NCBI RefSeq assembly: GCF_000943555.1 | Contig: NZ_JTDV01000010.1 | Span: 310,001 to 374,000 of the forward strand | Length of the DNA: 64,000 nucleotides | Direction: 5' to 3' | Source of the DNA: Neotamlana nanhaiensis | GTDB lineage: Bacteria > Bacteroidota > Bacteroidia > Flavobacteriales > Flavobacteriaceae | In this document: positions 1 to 8,555 of the stretch, one piece after another | Position numbering within the stretch: position 1 is the first letter of the stretch | Layout: the number at the start of each line of letters is the position of its first letter | Notes under the pieces: generated by a model | Told to the model about the DNA's origin: nothing | Databases searched by the model: none | Seen by the model: only the letters and a program-made list of their open reading frames with translations | Program-made: the position numbers and the translations under genes

Positions 1-665
1 TTAAATACGTTGAAAATTTTGTCCATTAACCGTTCAAAACCACTACCAATATCACTTCCAACTTGTAACTGCTTCGCATAAATATAACCTAGTAATGCAC
101 CTCCCAAATGAGCCAAATTACCACCAGCGTTAGCACCTAATAACCCAACAACATCTAAAACTACAATACCTAAGCCAATATACCATAATTTAATATTGAA
201 AGTAAAAAAGCGCACTTCTTGGTTTGGCATGTAAGCACATAAAAAAATAAGTAACGCCCTAACTGCAGCCGAAGCTCCCAACAACCTAGAATACTCACCA
301 AACAAGCTAGGCAACAAGGTATAACCTAACATAAATAATATGCCCCCGAAAATAGCTCCTAAAAAATAAACGTTTAAAGCCATTTTTGAACTAAACAGAT
401 TTAAAAACATACGCCCCAAAAAGAACAACCAAAGCATATTGAACAAAATATGTAAAAAATCGGTTTCCGAATGCAAAAACGCATAACTAATTATGGTCCA
501 CGGTTTGGTAATAAACTCACTAAAACTACTTGGTAATTCAAACCAAACCATTTGATTTTTAAACACAAGTGATAGCAAAAAAACAACCACATTAATGGCT
601 ATAATTTTTTCTAATACATTTAGGTTAGCAAATTTGTATTTTAAGTCTTGAACAAAAGAACTCAT
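1..665 (-). CDS. Rhomboid family intramembrane serine protease, 3' end beyond window
   Basis: Reading the minus strand from the ATG at 665-663 gives 221 codons with no stop before the window edge, so the C-terminus is missing. The protein is hydrophobic and has rhomboid landmarks: an HILFNM segment in an early membrane helix, GASAA carrying the likely nucleophile serine, and AHLGGALLGY carrying the catalytic histidine. Rhomboids cleave membrane-protein substrates inside the bilayer through a Ser-His dyad. Its start overlaps the stop of the upstream rhomboid gene by one base (TAATG), so the pair is probably translationally coupled. Substrate unknown. Confidence 0.88.
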   Translation of the reverse strand, partial: MSSFVQDLKYKFANLNVLEKIIAINVVVFLLSLVFKNQMVWFELPSSFSEFITKPWTIISYAFLHSETDFLHILFNMLWLFFLGRMFLNLFSSKMALNVYFLGAIFGGILFMLGYTLLPSLFGEYSRLLGASAAVRALLIFLCAYMPNQEVRFFTFNIKLWYIGLGIVVLDVVGLLGANAGGNLAHLGGALLGYIYAKQLQVGSDIGSGFERLMDKIFNVF

Positions 666-1411
666 TAATACCAACGATTTTGGTTAAACTGATTTTTTTT
701 CCAATACCACATAATAATAAATCCGGTAATCGCGCCACCAACGTGAGCCATATATGCCGTATTACTTGGACTAAAAAAGGATTGTCCTGTAATGCCAGAA
801 ATCAAATCTAATATAATAATTCCAGGGATAAAATACTTAGCTTTTATAGGGATAGGAAGAAAGATCATCATAAGTTCTGCATTAGGGTTCATCATCCCAA
901 AAGCTGCTAAAACTCCCATTATACACCCCGAAGCGCCTACCATTGATGCAAAATAAATTTCGTTAAACTCCTGCCCAATAGCTCTAAACGCTTTACCTTC
1001 TTTAAACACTTCAATAATTTGGTCTTGTGTAAAACCTAAAGCCATCGCTTCTTGTTCCATAGGAATATACCTAAAATAATAGTAGCCTAACTGTAACGCT
1101 ACCGCTCCTAATCCAGCCGATATATAAATAAACAAAAAACGCTTTGAGCCTAAGGCGTTTTCTACAGGCGTACCAAACATCCAAAGTGCAAACATATTAA
1201 ACAACAAATGTGTAACACTAAGGTGTTGTAAATATCCGCCACCATGCATAAACATGTGTGTAATAATTTGCCAAGGTTTAAACGCTTCATTTTTTGGAAA
1301 ATATAAAGCAAACCAATCATAAAATACTCCATTGCCAATAAAAAGCGTTCCTATAAACATTAATACATTAATGATTATTAAGTGTTTTACAGTCTCGGAG
1401 ATTCTCATCAT
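665..1411 (-). CDS. Rhomboid family intramembrane serine protease
   Basis: This 248-residue polytopic membrane protein has the rhomboid signature: HLLFNMFALWMFG near residues 64-76, GASGCIMG with the catalytic serine near residue 160, and HVGGAITG with the catalytic histidine near residue 223. It belongs to the rhomboid/GlpG family of intramembrane serine proteases. Between the early HLLFNM segment and the serine helix lies a long insertion rich in charged residues, probably a periplasmic loop. The first two codons are both Met, so the start could be 1408. It lies 47 bases downstream of mutL and overlaps the next rhomboid by one base, suggesting a mutL-rhomboid-rhomboid transcription unit. 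Confidence 0.9.
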   Translation of the reverse strand: MMRISETVKHLIIINVLMFIGTLFIGNGVFYDWFALYFPKNEAFKPWQIITHMFMHGGGYLQHLSVTHLLFNMFALWMFGTPVENALGSKRFLFIYISAGLGAVALQLGYYYFRYIPMEQEAMALGFTQDQIIEVFKEGKAFRAIGQEFNEIYFASMVGASGCIMGVLAAFGMMNPNAELMMIFLPIPIKAKYFIPGIIILDLISGITGQSFFSPSNTAYMAHVGGAITGFIIMWYWKKNQFNQNRWY

Positions 1412-1458
1412 AATTTAAACTTTCTTATTGTAAATCTTTAATCTAAGTTAAAGTAACA

Positions 1459-3345
1459 TTATATAAATTTTTTATCTAATTCATCAACACTCATCGTAAT
1501 AAATGTTGTTTTATTAGTAGGCGAAACATTAGGTTCTTTACAAGCAAATAACTTATTTACTAAATGTTCCTGTTCATCTTTTTGTAAAGATTGCCCGGTT
1601 TTAATTGCCAAACTTTTAGCCATTGATTTCGCTAGTAAATCGGCCGCACTAAAATTACTATCGGGCACTTCGTTTTCTACATCGCTTATTAACTGCTCTA
1701 AAATAATAGATACTTCACTTTCGGGAACACCAACAGGAACGCCTGTAATTTCGACAGTTTCTTGAGTTATTTCAGCAAACATAAACCCTGTAAATTCAAG
1801 ATCTTCTTTTAATTGCTTAATAATTTCTACATCTTGTTTTGAAAAATGCAGCTGAAGCGGAAACAATAATTGCTGGCTCGTAGCTTCTTTTATTGTTAGA
1901 TTTTTTAAAAAATCCTCATACAACACCCGCTGATGCGCACGGTACTGGTCGATAACCAACATACCCGATTTTATAGTACTAACAATGTATTTATTGTGAA
2001 TTTGATAGGTTGTATTCGCCTGTTCAATCTCCTCATTTTCGAACATTGAAGCTGTTTGTTCTTCACTTTCAAATTGAACTTCACTAAAATCGACAAGTGT
2101 ATCGTCGTTATTATTAATTTCTTTTGAAGCTACACCGACATATAAACTATCCCAATTACTTGGCGTTGTTTTAAATGAAGTACTTTGCTTAGACACAGAA
2201 GAAAAGGACGGTTTTGCTTCACTTTTAACCGCTTCATCTTGAAACGGGTTAAAGCTTCTGTCCACTTCAATTTGCGGCGCTTTTATATTGCGTTTTTGCT
2301 GTTCGTAAGTCGTATCTAAATTCGGGTCTCTATCAAAATCTAAAACTGGAGCAATATTAAACTGCCCTAAACTGTGTTTAACCGCAGCTCTTAATATGGC
2401 GTAAAGCGTATGCTCGTCGTCGAACTTAATTTCGGTTTTAGTTGGATGAATATTGATATCGATAGTTTGCGGATCGACATCTAAATTTAAAAAATAACTC
2501 GCATGTGTCCCACTTTTAAGCAATCCTTCGAAAGCTGAAGCAATAGCATGATTTAGGTAGGCGCTCTTTATAAATCGATTATTTACAAAAAAGTATTGTT
2601 CGCCTCTAGTTTTTTTAGCATACTCTGGCTTACCAACAAAACCTGAAATTTTAAGTACTTCGGTGTCTTCGTTAACAGGAACCAATTTTTCATTGGTTTT
2701 GCTTCCAAAAACATTAACAATGCGCTGTCTAAAATTACTAACAGGCAAGTTAAAACTTTCGCCACCGTTGTTATACAGCAAAAAACTTATGTTGGGATGC
2801 GCTAAAGCCACACGATGAAACTCATCGATAATATGTCGTAACTCTACAGCATCTGATTTTAAAAAGTTACGTCGCGCCGGGATATTAAAAAACAAATTCT
2901 TTACCGCTACCGATGTACCGTTAGGTGTAACCACAACCTCTTGGGCTACCACTTTACTTCCTTCAATTTGAACCGTGTTCCCTACATCATCAGTTTCTTG
3001 CTTCGTTTTAAGTTCTACATGAGCAATGGCCGCAATACTTGCCAAAGCTTCACCACGGAAACCTTTTGTATGTAGCTGAAATAAATCGTCGGCAGAACGA
3101 ATTTTAGATGTGGCGTGACGCTCAAAACTCAATCGAGCATCGGTAGTACTCATGCCTTTACCATCGTCAATAACCTGAACTAAGGTTTTGCCGGCATCTT
3201 TAATAATTAATTTTATCGTATTTGCTCCAGCATCAATGGCATTTTCAAGAAGTTCTTTAACTACCGAAGCGGGACGTTGTACAACTTCTCCTGCGGCTAT
3301 TTGGTTTGCTACATGATCGGGTAAAAGTTGTATAATGTCTGCCAT
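1459..3345 (-). CDS. mutL: DNA mismatch repair protein MutL
   Basis: MutL is the ATPase that links MutS mismatch recognition to strand removal. The 628-residue protein has the GHKL ATPase N-domain with the motifs ENAIDAGA, DDGKGM and TKGFRGEALASI within the first 110 residues, then the transducer domain (about 210-330), a low-complexity linker (about 340-440) and a C-terminal dimerisation domain. In that last domain the endonuclease motif DQHA(x)2E(x)4E appears as DQYRAHQRVLYE, and the usual CPHGRP near the C-terminus is replaced by SPTNKT. The strand-nicking activity may therefore be lost or altered (see findings). It sits 6 bases downstream of a small membrane protein gene. Confidence 0.96.
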   Translation of the reverse strand: MADIIQLLPDHVANQIAAGEVVQRPASVVKELLENAIDAGANTIKLIIKDAGKTLVQVIDDGKGMSTTDARLSFERHATSKIRSADDLFQLHTKGFRGEALASIAAIAHVELKTKQETDDVGNTVQIEGSKVVAQEVVVTPNGTSVAVKNLFFNIPARRNFLKSDAVELRHIIDEFHRVALAHPNISFLLYNNGGESFNLPVSNFRQRIVNVFGSKTNEKLVPVNEDTEVLKISGFVGKPEYAKKTRGEQYFFVNNRFIKSAYLNHAIASAFEGLLKSGTHASYFLNLDVDPQTIDINIHPTKTEIKFDDEHTLYAILRAAVKHSLGQFNIAPVLDFDRDPNLDTTYEQQKRNIKAPQIEVDRSFNPFQDEAVKSEAKPSFSSVSKQSTSFKTTPSNWDSLYVGVASKEINNNDDTLVDFSEVQFESEEQTASMFENEEIEQANTTYQIHNKYIVSTIKSGMLVIDQYRAHQRVLYEDFLKNLTIKEATSQQLLFPLQLHFSKQDVEIIKQLKEDLEFTGFMFAEITQETVEITGVPVGVPESEVSIILEQLISDVENEVPDSNFSAADLLAKSMAKSLAIKTGQSLQKDEQEHLVNKLFACKEPNVSPTNKTTFITMSVDELDKKFI

Positions 3346-3351
3346 AAATTA

Positions 3352-3633
3352 TTATGAAAAAAATATAGATAAATCGAAATCGATTATAAATAAAAATATT
3401 AAAACTAAAATTCCCACAATTATTAAAATACGACGATTCGCTTCTTTATCTGGATTTTTATAATCTTCTAAAGCCTCGTTAAATCGTGTTTTTATGCTTT
3501 TGTTGGTTTCAACGGTTTTTCTAAAATCGTCGAATTTATGTTTAATTTCAAACGGATTACCTTCGCCTTTATCGTCGAAATAACGTGGTTGATAATTAAA
3601 TTTTTTGTTTTTACGCGTTTTTAAAAGTCCCAT
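3352..3633 (-). CDS. Small C-terminally anchored membrane protein, FNYQPR paralogue 1
   Basis: A 93-residue protein of unknown function. Residues 1-70 are highly charged and include KKFNYQPRYF near the N-terminus; about residues 68-88 form one hydrophobic helix (IIVGILVLIFLFII) that should anchor it in the inner membrane. It shares the K-x-FNYQPR-[FY] motif and the charged-then-single-helix layout with the adjacent 76-residue gene upstream, so the two look like a tandem duplication. The 6-base spacing to mutL suggests co-transcription. I recognise it only as a conserved hypothetical of the Flavobacteriaceae. Confidence 0.8.
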   Translation of the reverse strand: MGLLKTRKNKKFNYQPRYFDDKGEGNPFEIKHKFDDFRKTVETNKSIKTRFNEALEDYKNPDKEANRRILIIVGILVLIFLFIIDFDLSIFFS

Positions 3634-3649
3634 AGTGTTTAGCTTTAAG

Positions 3650-3880
3650 TTACATGTATTTTTTTTCGAGTAAATACATACAAATCAATAATAATACCAA
3701 AGCCAAAATTAATGTGCGAATTGGCATAATGCCCTTTGCTTTTTTTCTGTTCCCCACACTGCTTCGCCATTTTGAGACAAAGTCTTTTTTATCGGCATCA
3801 CTTTCGTTGGATTTTTCTTTATTTTCCTTTGAAAAACGAGGCTGGTAATTAAACGTTCTGGGCTTGCGTTGTTTAAACAA
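3650..3880 (-). CDS. Small membrane protein, FNYQPR paralogue 2
   Basis: A 76-residue protein with a basic, hydrophilic N-terminal part that begins with RKPRTFNYQPRF, and a C-terminal hydrophobic helix (about residues 52-70) followed by a short positive tail. The layout and the FNYQPR motif match the following gene at 3352-3633. An ORF of 64 codons on the opposite strand of this gene is an overlap artefact. It probably starts the unit running through the second paralogue into mutL and the rhomboids. Function unknown. Confidence 0.72.
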   Translation of the reverse strand: MFKQRKPRTFNYQPRFSKENKEKSNESDADKKDFVSKWRSSVGNRKKAKGIMPIRTLILALVLLLICMYLLEKKYM

Positions 3881-4010
3881 AATTGTGGTATTTAAACCTC
3901 AAAAATACTTAAAAATAGGCAGAATTAAGACGTAGAAATGCCAAAAATTGTTAACAACAAGGCTTGATGACCACAGACTCGAGGCCAAAATAAATGCGAA
4001 CTGCTTACTG

Positions 4011-4496
4011 TTAACTATTCAAACGCAATTGGGCCATTTTAATAGCAGCAATCGCTGCTTCAGTACCTTTATTACCATGTTTTCCGCCAGAACGATCGAT
4101 GGCTTGCTGCATAGTATTATCGGTAAGTACACAGAAAATTACGGGTGTATCGGTAGTAACATTTAAGTCTTTTATACCTTGAGTTACACCTTCGCAAACA
4201 AAATCGAAATGCTTAGTTTCACCTTGTATCACACTACCAATGGCGATTACAGCATCAACCTTTTGTTCAATCATTTTTTTACAACCGTAAATAAGCTCGA
4301 AACTTCCTGGAACATCCCAACGAATTATAGCATCTTTAGCAACACCATTATCAATTAAAGCATCAATAGCACCTTTACACAAGCCTTCGGTGATGGTTTC
4401 ATTCCATTCTGAAACAACAATCCCAAACCGAAAGTTACTCGCGTTTGGGATTGTGTTTTTATCGTATTCTGATAAGTTTTTATTTTCTGTAGCCAT
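4011..4496 (-). CDS. ribH: 6,7-dimethyl-8-ribityllumazine synthase
   Basis: RibH condenses 5-amino-6-ribitylamino-uracil with 3,4-dihydroxy-2-butanone 4-phosphate to lumazine, the penultimate step of riboflavin synthesis. The 161-residue length is normal. Family landmarks are FGIVVSEWNE (substrate-binding aromatic near residue 31), VPGSFELIYG, IAIGSVIQGETKHFDF with the catalytic histidine, and PVIFCVLTDNTMQQAIDRSGGKHGNKG, the phosphate-binding region. Its start lies one base after the stop of the TPR membrane protein gene, so the two share an operon. Confidence 0.96.
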   Translation of the reverse strand: MATENKNLSEYDKNTIPNASNFRFGIVVSEWNETITEGLCKGAIDALIDNGVAKDAIIRWDVPGSFELIYGCKKMIEQKVDAVIAIGSVIQGETKHFDFVCEGVTQGIKDLNVTTDTPVIFCVLTDNTMQQAIDRSGGKHGNKGTEAAIAAIKMAQLRLNS

Positions 4497-4497
4497 A

Positions 4498-5274
4498 TTA
4501 TTTGTTAGCTAACACTTGTGCTTTTCCTATTAACACTTCAACTTTAGAAGCTTCGGTAGAATTAGCATAGTCTTCTTGTATTTTTTCAAAATATCCTAAA
4601 GCCCTACTTGCTTTTCCTAATTCTAAAGCAATTACACCTGCCTTGTACAAATACATTGGTGTAGTATACTCATTGTTTCTCATATTAGCAGCTTCTTCGT
4701 AATAGCTTAATGCATCTTCTTGCTGATTTAATTGTGCAAATGCATCACCTATATTTCCTTTTGCTAATGGCGCTAACACTTCATCTTCACTTTTAAAATC
4801 ACTTAAATACTCAATCGCATTTTTGTAATTTTTTAAGTTTAAATACGCTGTACCTGCATAGTAATTTGCTAAGTTAGCCGATGGTGTTCCGCTGTATTCT
4901 TCAACAATATCTAACATACCAAATTTACCTTCGCCACCAGACAACGCTAAATTAAATAACGAATCTTTCGCCGTTCCTGTACTGTTTACAGCATCGTTAA
5001 AATATTTTTGAGCTTGAAACATATCGTTCATAGCATTGATTTGTTTTGGCTTCGCAATAAACTCTTTATAGCCCATCGAACCTAAAACTACTAAGGCAAC
5101 AACACCAATAATAATGAATATATATTTCTGATTTTTCTCAACAAAAGCCTCTGTTTTCGACGCAGTTTCGTCTAAGGTATTAAATACTTCTGCAGTAGTA
5201 GAATCCTCTTCAATATCAATTTGCTTTTCTACTTTTGTTTGTGGTTTCCCACCTTTCTTTTTATAAGTCGCCAT
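4498..5274 (-). CDS. TPR-containing membrane-anchored protein (YfgM-like)
   Basis: The 258-residue protein has a charged cytoplasmic N-terminus, one transmembrane helix at about residues 50-68 (YIFIIIGVVALVVLGSMGY), then periplasmic tetratricopeptide-like repeats to the end. Typical TPR phrases include NLANYYAGTAYLNLKNYKNAIEYL and GDAFAQLNQQEDALSYYEEA. The architecture resembles YfgM, an ancillary SecYEG-associated protein that works with periplasmic chaperones, but that is only an analogy. It is the first gene of a two-gene unit with ribH and is divergent from recF. Confidence 0.8.
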   Translation of the reverse strand: MATYKKKGGKPQTKVEKQIDIEEDSTTAEVFNTLDETASKTEAFVEKNQKYIFIIIGVVALVVLGSMGYKEFIAKPKQINAMNDMFQAQKYFNDAVNSTGTAKDSLFNLALSGGEGKFGMLDIVEEYSGTPSANLANYYAGTAYLNLKNYKNAIEYLSDFKSEDEVLAPLAKGNIGDAFAQLNQQEDALSYYEEAANMRNNEYTTPMYLYKAGVIALELGKASRALGYFEKIQEDYANSTEASKVEVLIGKAQVLANK

Positions 5275-5300
5275 GCTATGCTGTCTAAATTATTGTGGCG

Positions 5301-5308
5301 CAAAAATA
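5301..5308 (-). promoter_or_regulatory. -7 box for the TPR-ribH unit
   Basis: On the minus strand this reads TATTTTTG, a perfect match to the Bacteroidota -7 consensus TAnnTTTG. It lies 26 bases before the ATG of the TPR protein. No convincing -33 TTG is seen at the usual distance, so this rests on the -7 box and its position only. Confidence 0.4.
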
Positions 5309-5413
5309 AAATTTTTCTTCATAACTAAAAGCCTATTTATTTGATATTTTTCAATAATTTGCGCTTCTTTATAGCTTGTAAGCCTTTAAATGCAAATTTA
5401 GCTGCCCTTTTTT

Positions 5414-6493
5414 ATGATTTTAAAATCGTTATCCTTACTTAATTACAAGAATTTTGAAAGTAAATCGTTTGTTTTCAACAACAAAATTAATTGTATTGTA
5501 GGTAACAATGGCATTGGAAAAACAAATGTGCTTGATGCAATTTATCATTTATCCTTTGGAAAAAGTTATTTTAACCCAATTGCAACACAAAACATTAAAC
5601 ACGACGAAGATTTTTTTGTAATAAATGGCAATTACGATAAAGCTGAAGCTGAAGAAAAAATAACCATTAGCCTAAAACGCGGGCAAAAAAAAGTAATAAA
5701 ACGCAACGGTAAAGCTTACGATAAATTTAGTGAACACATTGGTTTCTTACCTTTGGTAATTGTGTCGCCCGCCGATAGAGATTTAATAATTGAAGGTAGC
5801 GATACCCGCCGAAAATTTATTGATAGTGTAATTTCACAAAGCGATAAAACCTATCTAAATCAATTAATTAGCTACAACAAAATCTTAGCACAGCGCAACG
5901 CACTACTAAAATACTTTGCCTTAAACCATACTTTTAATCAAGATACACTTGAGGTTTACAACAACCAACTTAATGAATTTGGCACCCAAGTTTTTAAAAA
6001 GCGAGATGCTTTTTTACAAGCATTTATTCCTATTTTTAAATCGCGTTACCAAGCCATTAGCAATGGTAATGAAACGGTAGATTTGGTGTACAGTAGTCAT
6101 TTATTTAACAATGATTTAGACACGCTTTTAAAACAAGCTATTAATAAGGACAAAGCCTTACAGTACACCAGTGTTGGTATACATAAAGACGATTTACAGT
6201 TTAATATTGAAACGCACCCAATTAAAAAATTCGGGAGTCAAGGACAACAAAAATCGTTTTTAATAGCGTTGAAATTGGCTCAATTCGATTTTATAAAAGC
6301 GCAAAGTGGCGTAAATCCCATTTTATTACTCGATGATATTTTTGATAAGTTGGATGAAAACCGAGTAGCACAAATTATAAAATTGGTTGACGATGAAAAT
6401 TTCGGACAGTTATTTATAAGCGACACCCACGCCAACCGAACCGAAAATGCCGTAAAACAAGTACACCAAAGCTACGAGATTTTCAACTTATAA
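5414..6493 (+). CDS. recF: DNA replication and repair protein RecF
   Basis: RecF is an SMC-like ATPase that helps load RecA at single-strand gaps. The 359-residue protein has Walker [10 protein letters not shown] at about residues 30-38, the ABC-type signature around SQGQQKS near residue 277, and Walker [16 protein letters not shown] near residue 305. Length is typical. It is divergent from the TPR-ribH unit. DUF721 follows in the same direction, the usual recF neighbourhood in this phylum, but here a broken lipoprotein gene lies between them. Confidence 0.96.
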   Translation: MILKSLSLLNYKNFESKSFVFNNKINCIVGNNGIGKTNVLDAIYHLSFGKSYFNPIATQNIKHDEDFFVINGNYDKAEAEEKITISLKRGQKKVIKRNGKAYDKFSEHIGFLPLVIVSPADRDLIIEGSDTRRKFIDSVISQSDKTYLNQLISYNKILAQRNALLKYFALNHTFNQDTLEVYNNQLNEFGTQVFKKRDAFLQAFIPIFKSRYQAISNGNETVDLVYSSHLFNNDLDTLLKQAINKDKALQYTSVGIHKDDLQFNIETHPIKKFGSQGQQKSFLIALKLAQFDFIKAQSGVNPILLLDDIFDKLDENRVAQIIKLVDDENFGQLFISDTHANRTENAVKQVHQSYEIFNL

Positions 6494-6628
6494 AACCACA
6501 CCAATTCTTCCCACACGCCTTTAAAACACCGGATTTATCAACCACAACTATTTAAACAACTCAACTCGTTTTTTAAATTATATGCTCACGTTTTATCATA
6601 ATTTCGATGTGCATAAAACATACAAATT

Positions 6629-7198
6629 ATGAAAACATATAGCAGAATACTTTTAGTACTTTTTACAATAATTTTCTGCGGATGTAATAAAGATGAAGAA
6701 ACCTCTGAGATTGAAAAGACGACACCATAAGCCAATGTTAACGTAACACTTACGCTATCTAACAATCAAACCCTATCATTTACCATGCATGATGCGGACT
6801 TTATTTTTGCCTGCGGACTTGAAGGTGGTATTCAAGACGATGCTCATTGGTTTATTAGAGGCCCAAAAATAACCAACGGTTCAGAATCTATTGAAATTAA
6901 ATATCTAAATTTGATTATGCATGATATTGGTAATGTAAATACGCCGTACACCTACTCTGGCATTCCTGTTGATGGAGAAAGCTACAACACCGTATTAAGA
7001 AATGATATTGAATATACTATAACCGCTGTTACGTACTCTATTTTAGAGTATAATGTAATCAATTCCAATTTCAGCTCATACTTTGCAACCGCATCGGGTT
7101 CATATTTTATAGAAATTGAATCGCCTAATGGCGACAAGGAATCTATACTTATCTCGTTTAGCCCAATGCTTCAAACGGATTACGGAGGCGGTTGTTAA
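6629..7198 (+). pseudogene. Lipoprotein gene interrupted by an in-frame TAA stop
   Basis: The ATG at 6629 opens a lipoprotein signal peptide (MKTYSRILLVLFTIIFCGC, with lipobox FCGC, then NKDEE). After 33 codons there is an in-frame TAA at 6728-6730. The same frame then continues without another stop to 7198, about 156 codons of extracellular-looking sequence with Asp/Asn/Gly-rich turns, ending YGGGC. The first ATG after the stop (6785) gives a 137-residue ORF without a signal peptide, so it is unlikely to be the native start. Total length without the stop would be about 189 residues. A -7-like TAATTTCG lies at 6599-6606. Either a recent nonsense mutation or a base-call error; the family is not recognised. 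Confidence 0.7.
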
Positions 7199-7282
7199 AA
7201 ACCCTTTTGAAGCACATCGTTTTTTTAACATAAAAAATGTATTGAAACAAAATATTAATCAACAATAACGTTTTAAAATAAT

Positions 7283-7290
7283 TACCTTTG
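7283..7290 (+). promoter_or_regulatory. -7 box for the DUF721 gene
   Basis: TACCTTTG matches TAnnTTTG perfectly and lies 22 bases upstream of the DUF721 ATG. No clear -33 element is seen. If used, the DUF721 gene is transcribed separately from recF and the broken lipoprotein gene. Confidence 0.4.
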
Positions 7291-7312
7291 ATACTTATTT
7301 TGAAATAATAAC

Positions 7313-7609
7313 ATGCAAAAAAGAAACCATGACCATTTAAGTATTAGTGACGCGCTAAAACAATTTGTAGAAACCAATAAATTAGAAAAGGGTTTAGACA
7401 AGGTTAATGTGGCCAACGCTTGGGAAAAACTTATGGGTAACGGTATAACCAACTACACCAATTCGGTAACTTTAGAGCGTGAAACTCTTTATGTTAGCTT
7501 AAGTTCGAGCGTGCTTAGAGAAGAATTAAGCTATGGTAAACAAAAAATTATTAACATGCTTAATGAAGAGTTAGGTAAGGAAATTATTAAAAAACTGATT
7601 TTAAGATAA
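7313..7609 (+). CDS. DUF721 (DciA-related) domain protein
   Basis: This 98-residue protein consists of one DUF721 domain: a helical start (SISDALKQFVETNKLEKGLDKV), the tryptophan-containing NAWEKLMG, and the Val/Leu-rich strand-helix segment ETLYVSLSSSVLREELSYGKQKIINMLNEELG. DUF721 includes DciA, the ancestral loader of the replicative helicase DnaB in bacteria lacking DnaC/DnaI. The position close to recF fits a replication role. Bacteroidota versions are shorter than proteobacterial DciA and, to my knowledge, less studied, so helicase loading is inferred from the family. Confidence 0.85.
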   Translation: MQKRNHDHLSISDALKQFVETNKLEKGLDKVNVANAWEKLMGNGITNYTNSVTLERETLYVSLSSSVLREELSYGKQKIINMLNEELGKEIIKKLILR

Positions 7610-7670
7610 TTACATTTTTTATTAATTTTAAATTAATACCTCAAAAAATAGTTTCAATGCTTTTTTTTAG

Positions 7671-7678
7671 TATCTTTC
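7671..7678 (+). promoter_or_regulatory. Possible -7 box for the cold-shock gene
   Basis: TATCTTTC differs from TAnnTTTG at one base and lies 91 bases upstream of the ATG. It would give an AT-rich 5' leader of about 85 bases, long for this genome but typical of cold-shock mRNAs, whose leaders act as thermosensors in other bacteria. No good -33 box is seen. Confidence 0.28.
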
Positions 7679-7769
7679 GGCTGTGTAACTTTTTGTTAAA
7701 TCGATAGCTAATAATTATTATTTGGCACTGAGTTTGCAAAACATAATAATTAATTTAATATTTTAAAAA

Positions 7770-7958
7770 ATGACAGGAACAGTTAAATTCTTCAACGACT
7801 CAAAAGGCTTTGGTTTTATTGTTGAAGAAGGTTCAAAAAAAGAACATTTCGTTCACATTTCTGGTTTAATTGATGAAATTAACCAAGGAGACAACGTAGA
7901 ATTCGAACTACAAGAAGGTAGAAAAGGTTTAAACGCAGTAAACGTAAAAATTATTTAA
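7770..7958 (+). CDS. Cold-shock domain protein (CspA family)
   Basis: A 62-residue single cold-shock domain. It begins TGTVKFFNDSKGFGFI, which carries the RNP1 motif KGFGFI, and has an RNP2-like segment HFVHIS near residue 27. The usual VFVH reads HFVH here. The OB-fold binds single-stranded RNA/DNA and melts structure, acting as an RNA chaperone. It is slightly shorter than E. coli CspA (70 residues). It stands alone, with a long AT-rich upstream region and a strong terminator after it. Confidence 0.93.
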   Translation: MTGTVKFFNDSKGFGFIVEEGSKKEHFVHISGLIDEINQGDNVEFELQEGRKGLNAVNVKII

Positions 7959-7997
7959 TTATATATATACAAAGTAATTGCTGACTTTTTTAAAAGT

Positions 7998-8024
7998 AAA
8001 AACCCGCTAATTAGCGGGTTTTTT
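7998..8024. terminator. Bidirectional intrinsic terminator between csp and ndk
   Basis: A near-perfect palindrome with stem AAAAACCCGCTAA / TTAGCGGGTTTTT, flanked by A-runs on one side and T-runs on the other. It lies between convergent genes and should end both. Confidence 0.88.
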
Positions 8025-8049
8025 AATTTCTATGTTTAAAAAATTTCGC

Positions 8050-8469
8050 TTAAAAAGTATCTCTTCCTGAAAAATGGAAAGCACCTTCAATCGCTGCATT
8101 TTCATCACTATCACTACCATGCACAGCGTTTTCACTAATTGAAGCAGCATATAATTTTCTTATCGTTCCTTCAGCAGCATCTTCAGGATTAGTAGCTCCA
8201 ATTAAAGTTCTAAAGTCTTCAACCGCATTATCTTTTTCTAGAATTGCCGCAACAATTGGACCTCTAGTCATATATTCAACTAAATCTGCAAAAAACGGAC
8301 GCTCATTATGAATAGCGTAAAATTCTTCAGCATCAGCTTTAGTTAATTGTGTTAATTTCATTGCTACAATTTTAAATCCTGAAGCCGAAATTTTTTCTAA
8401 TATTGCACCAATGTGTCCTTTTTCAACAGCATCAGGCTTAAGCATTGTAAATGTTCTATTTGTTGCCAT
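8050..8469 (-). CDS. ndk: Nucleoside diphosphate kinase
   Basis: Ndk transfers the gamma-phosphate of ATP to NDPs through a phosphohistidine. The 139-residue protein starts [17 protein letters not shown], has the [15 protein letters not shown] substrate region and carries the active-site motif [12 protein letters not shown], whose histidine (about residue 115) is the phospho-acceptor. Length is standard for this phylum. Monocistronic, with its own promoter and a shared terminator. Confidence 0.97.
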   Translation of the reverse strand: MATNRTFTMLKPDAVEKGHIGAILEKISASGFKIVAMKLTQLTKADAEEFYAIHNERPFFADLVEYMTRGPIVAAILEKDNAVEDFRTLIGATNPEDAAEGTIRKLYAASISENAVHGSDSDENAAIEGAFHFSGRDTF

Positions 8470-8489
8470 GTAAGTTATTTATTTGCCTG

Positions 8490-8519
8490 CAAAAGTAATG
8501 TATTTAAAATTAAAAACAA
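8490..8519 (-). promoter_or_regulatory. ndk promoter (-33 and -7 boxes)
   Basis: On the minus strand, TTG (8519-8517) is followed after 19 bases by TACTTTTG (8497-8490), a perfect TAnnTTTG -7 box at standard Bacteroidota spacing. It lies 20 bases before the ndk ATG. Confidence 0.6.
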
Positions 8520-8555
8520 GCTATTCAATTTTAAAAAATTGTATCTTCGCCAACT

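Noticed and set aside
3654-3848. Plus-strand ORF of 64 codons
   Set aside because: Lies antisense inside the better supported 76-residue membrane protein with the FNYQPR motif.
6785-7198. Independent 137-residue protein starting at 6785
   Set aside because: It is in frame with the upstream lipoprotein signal and has no start-site features; better read as the 3' part of a broken gene.
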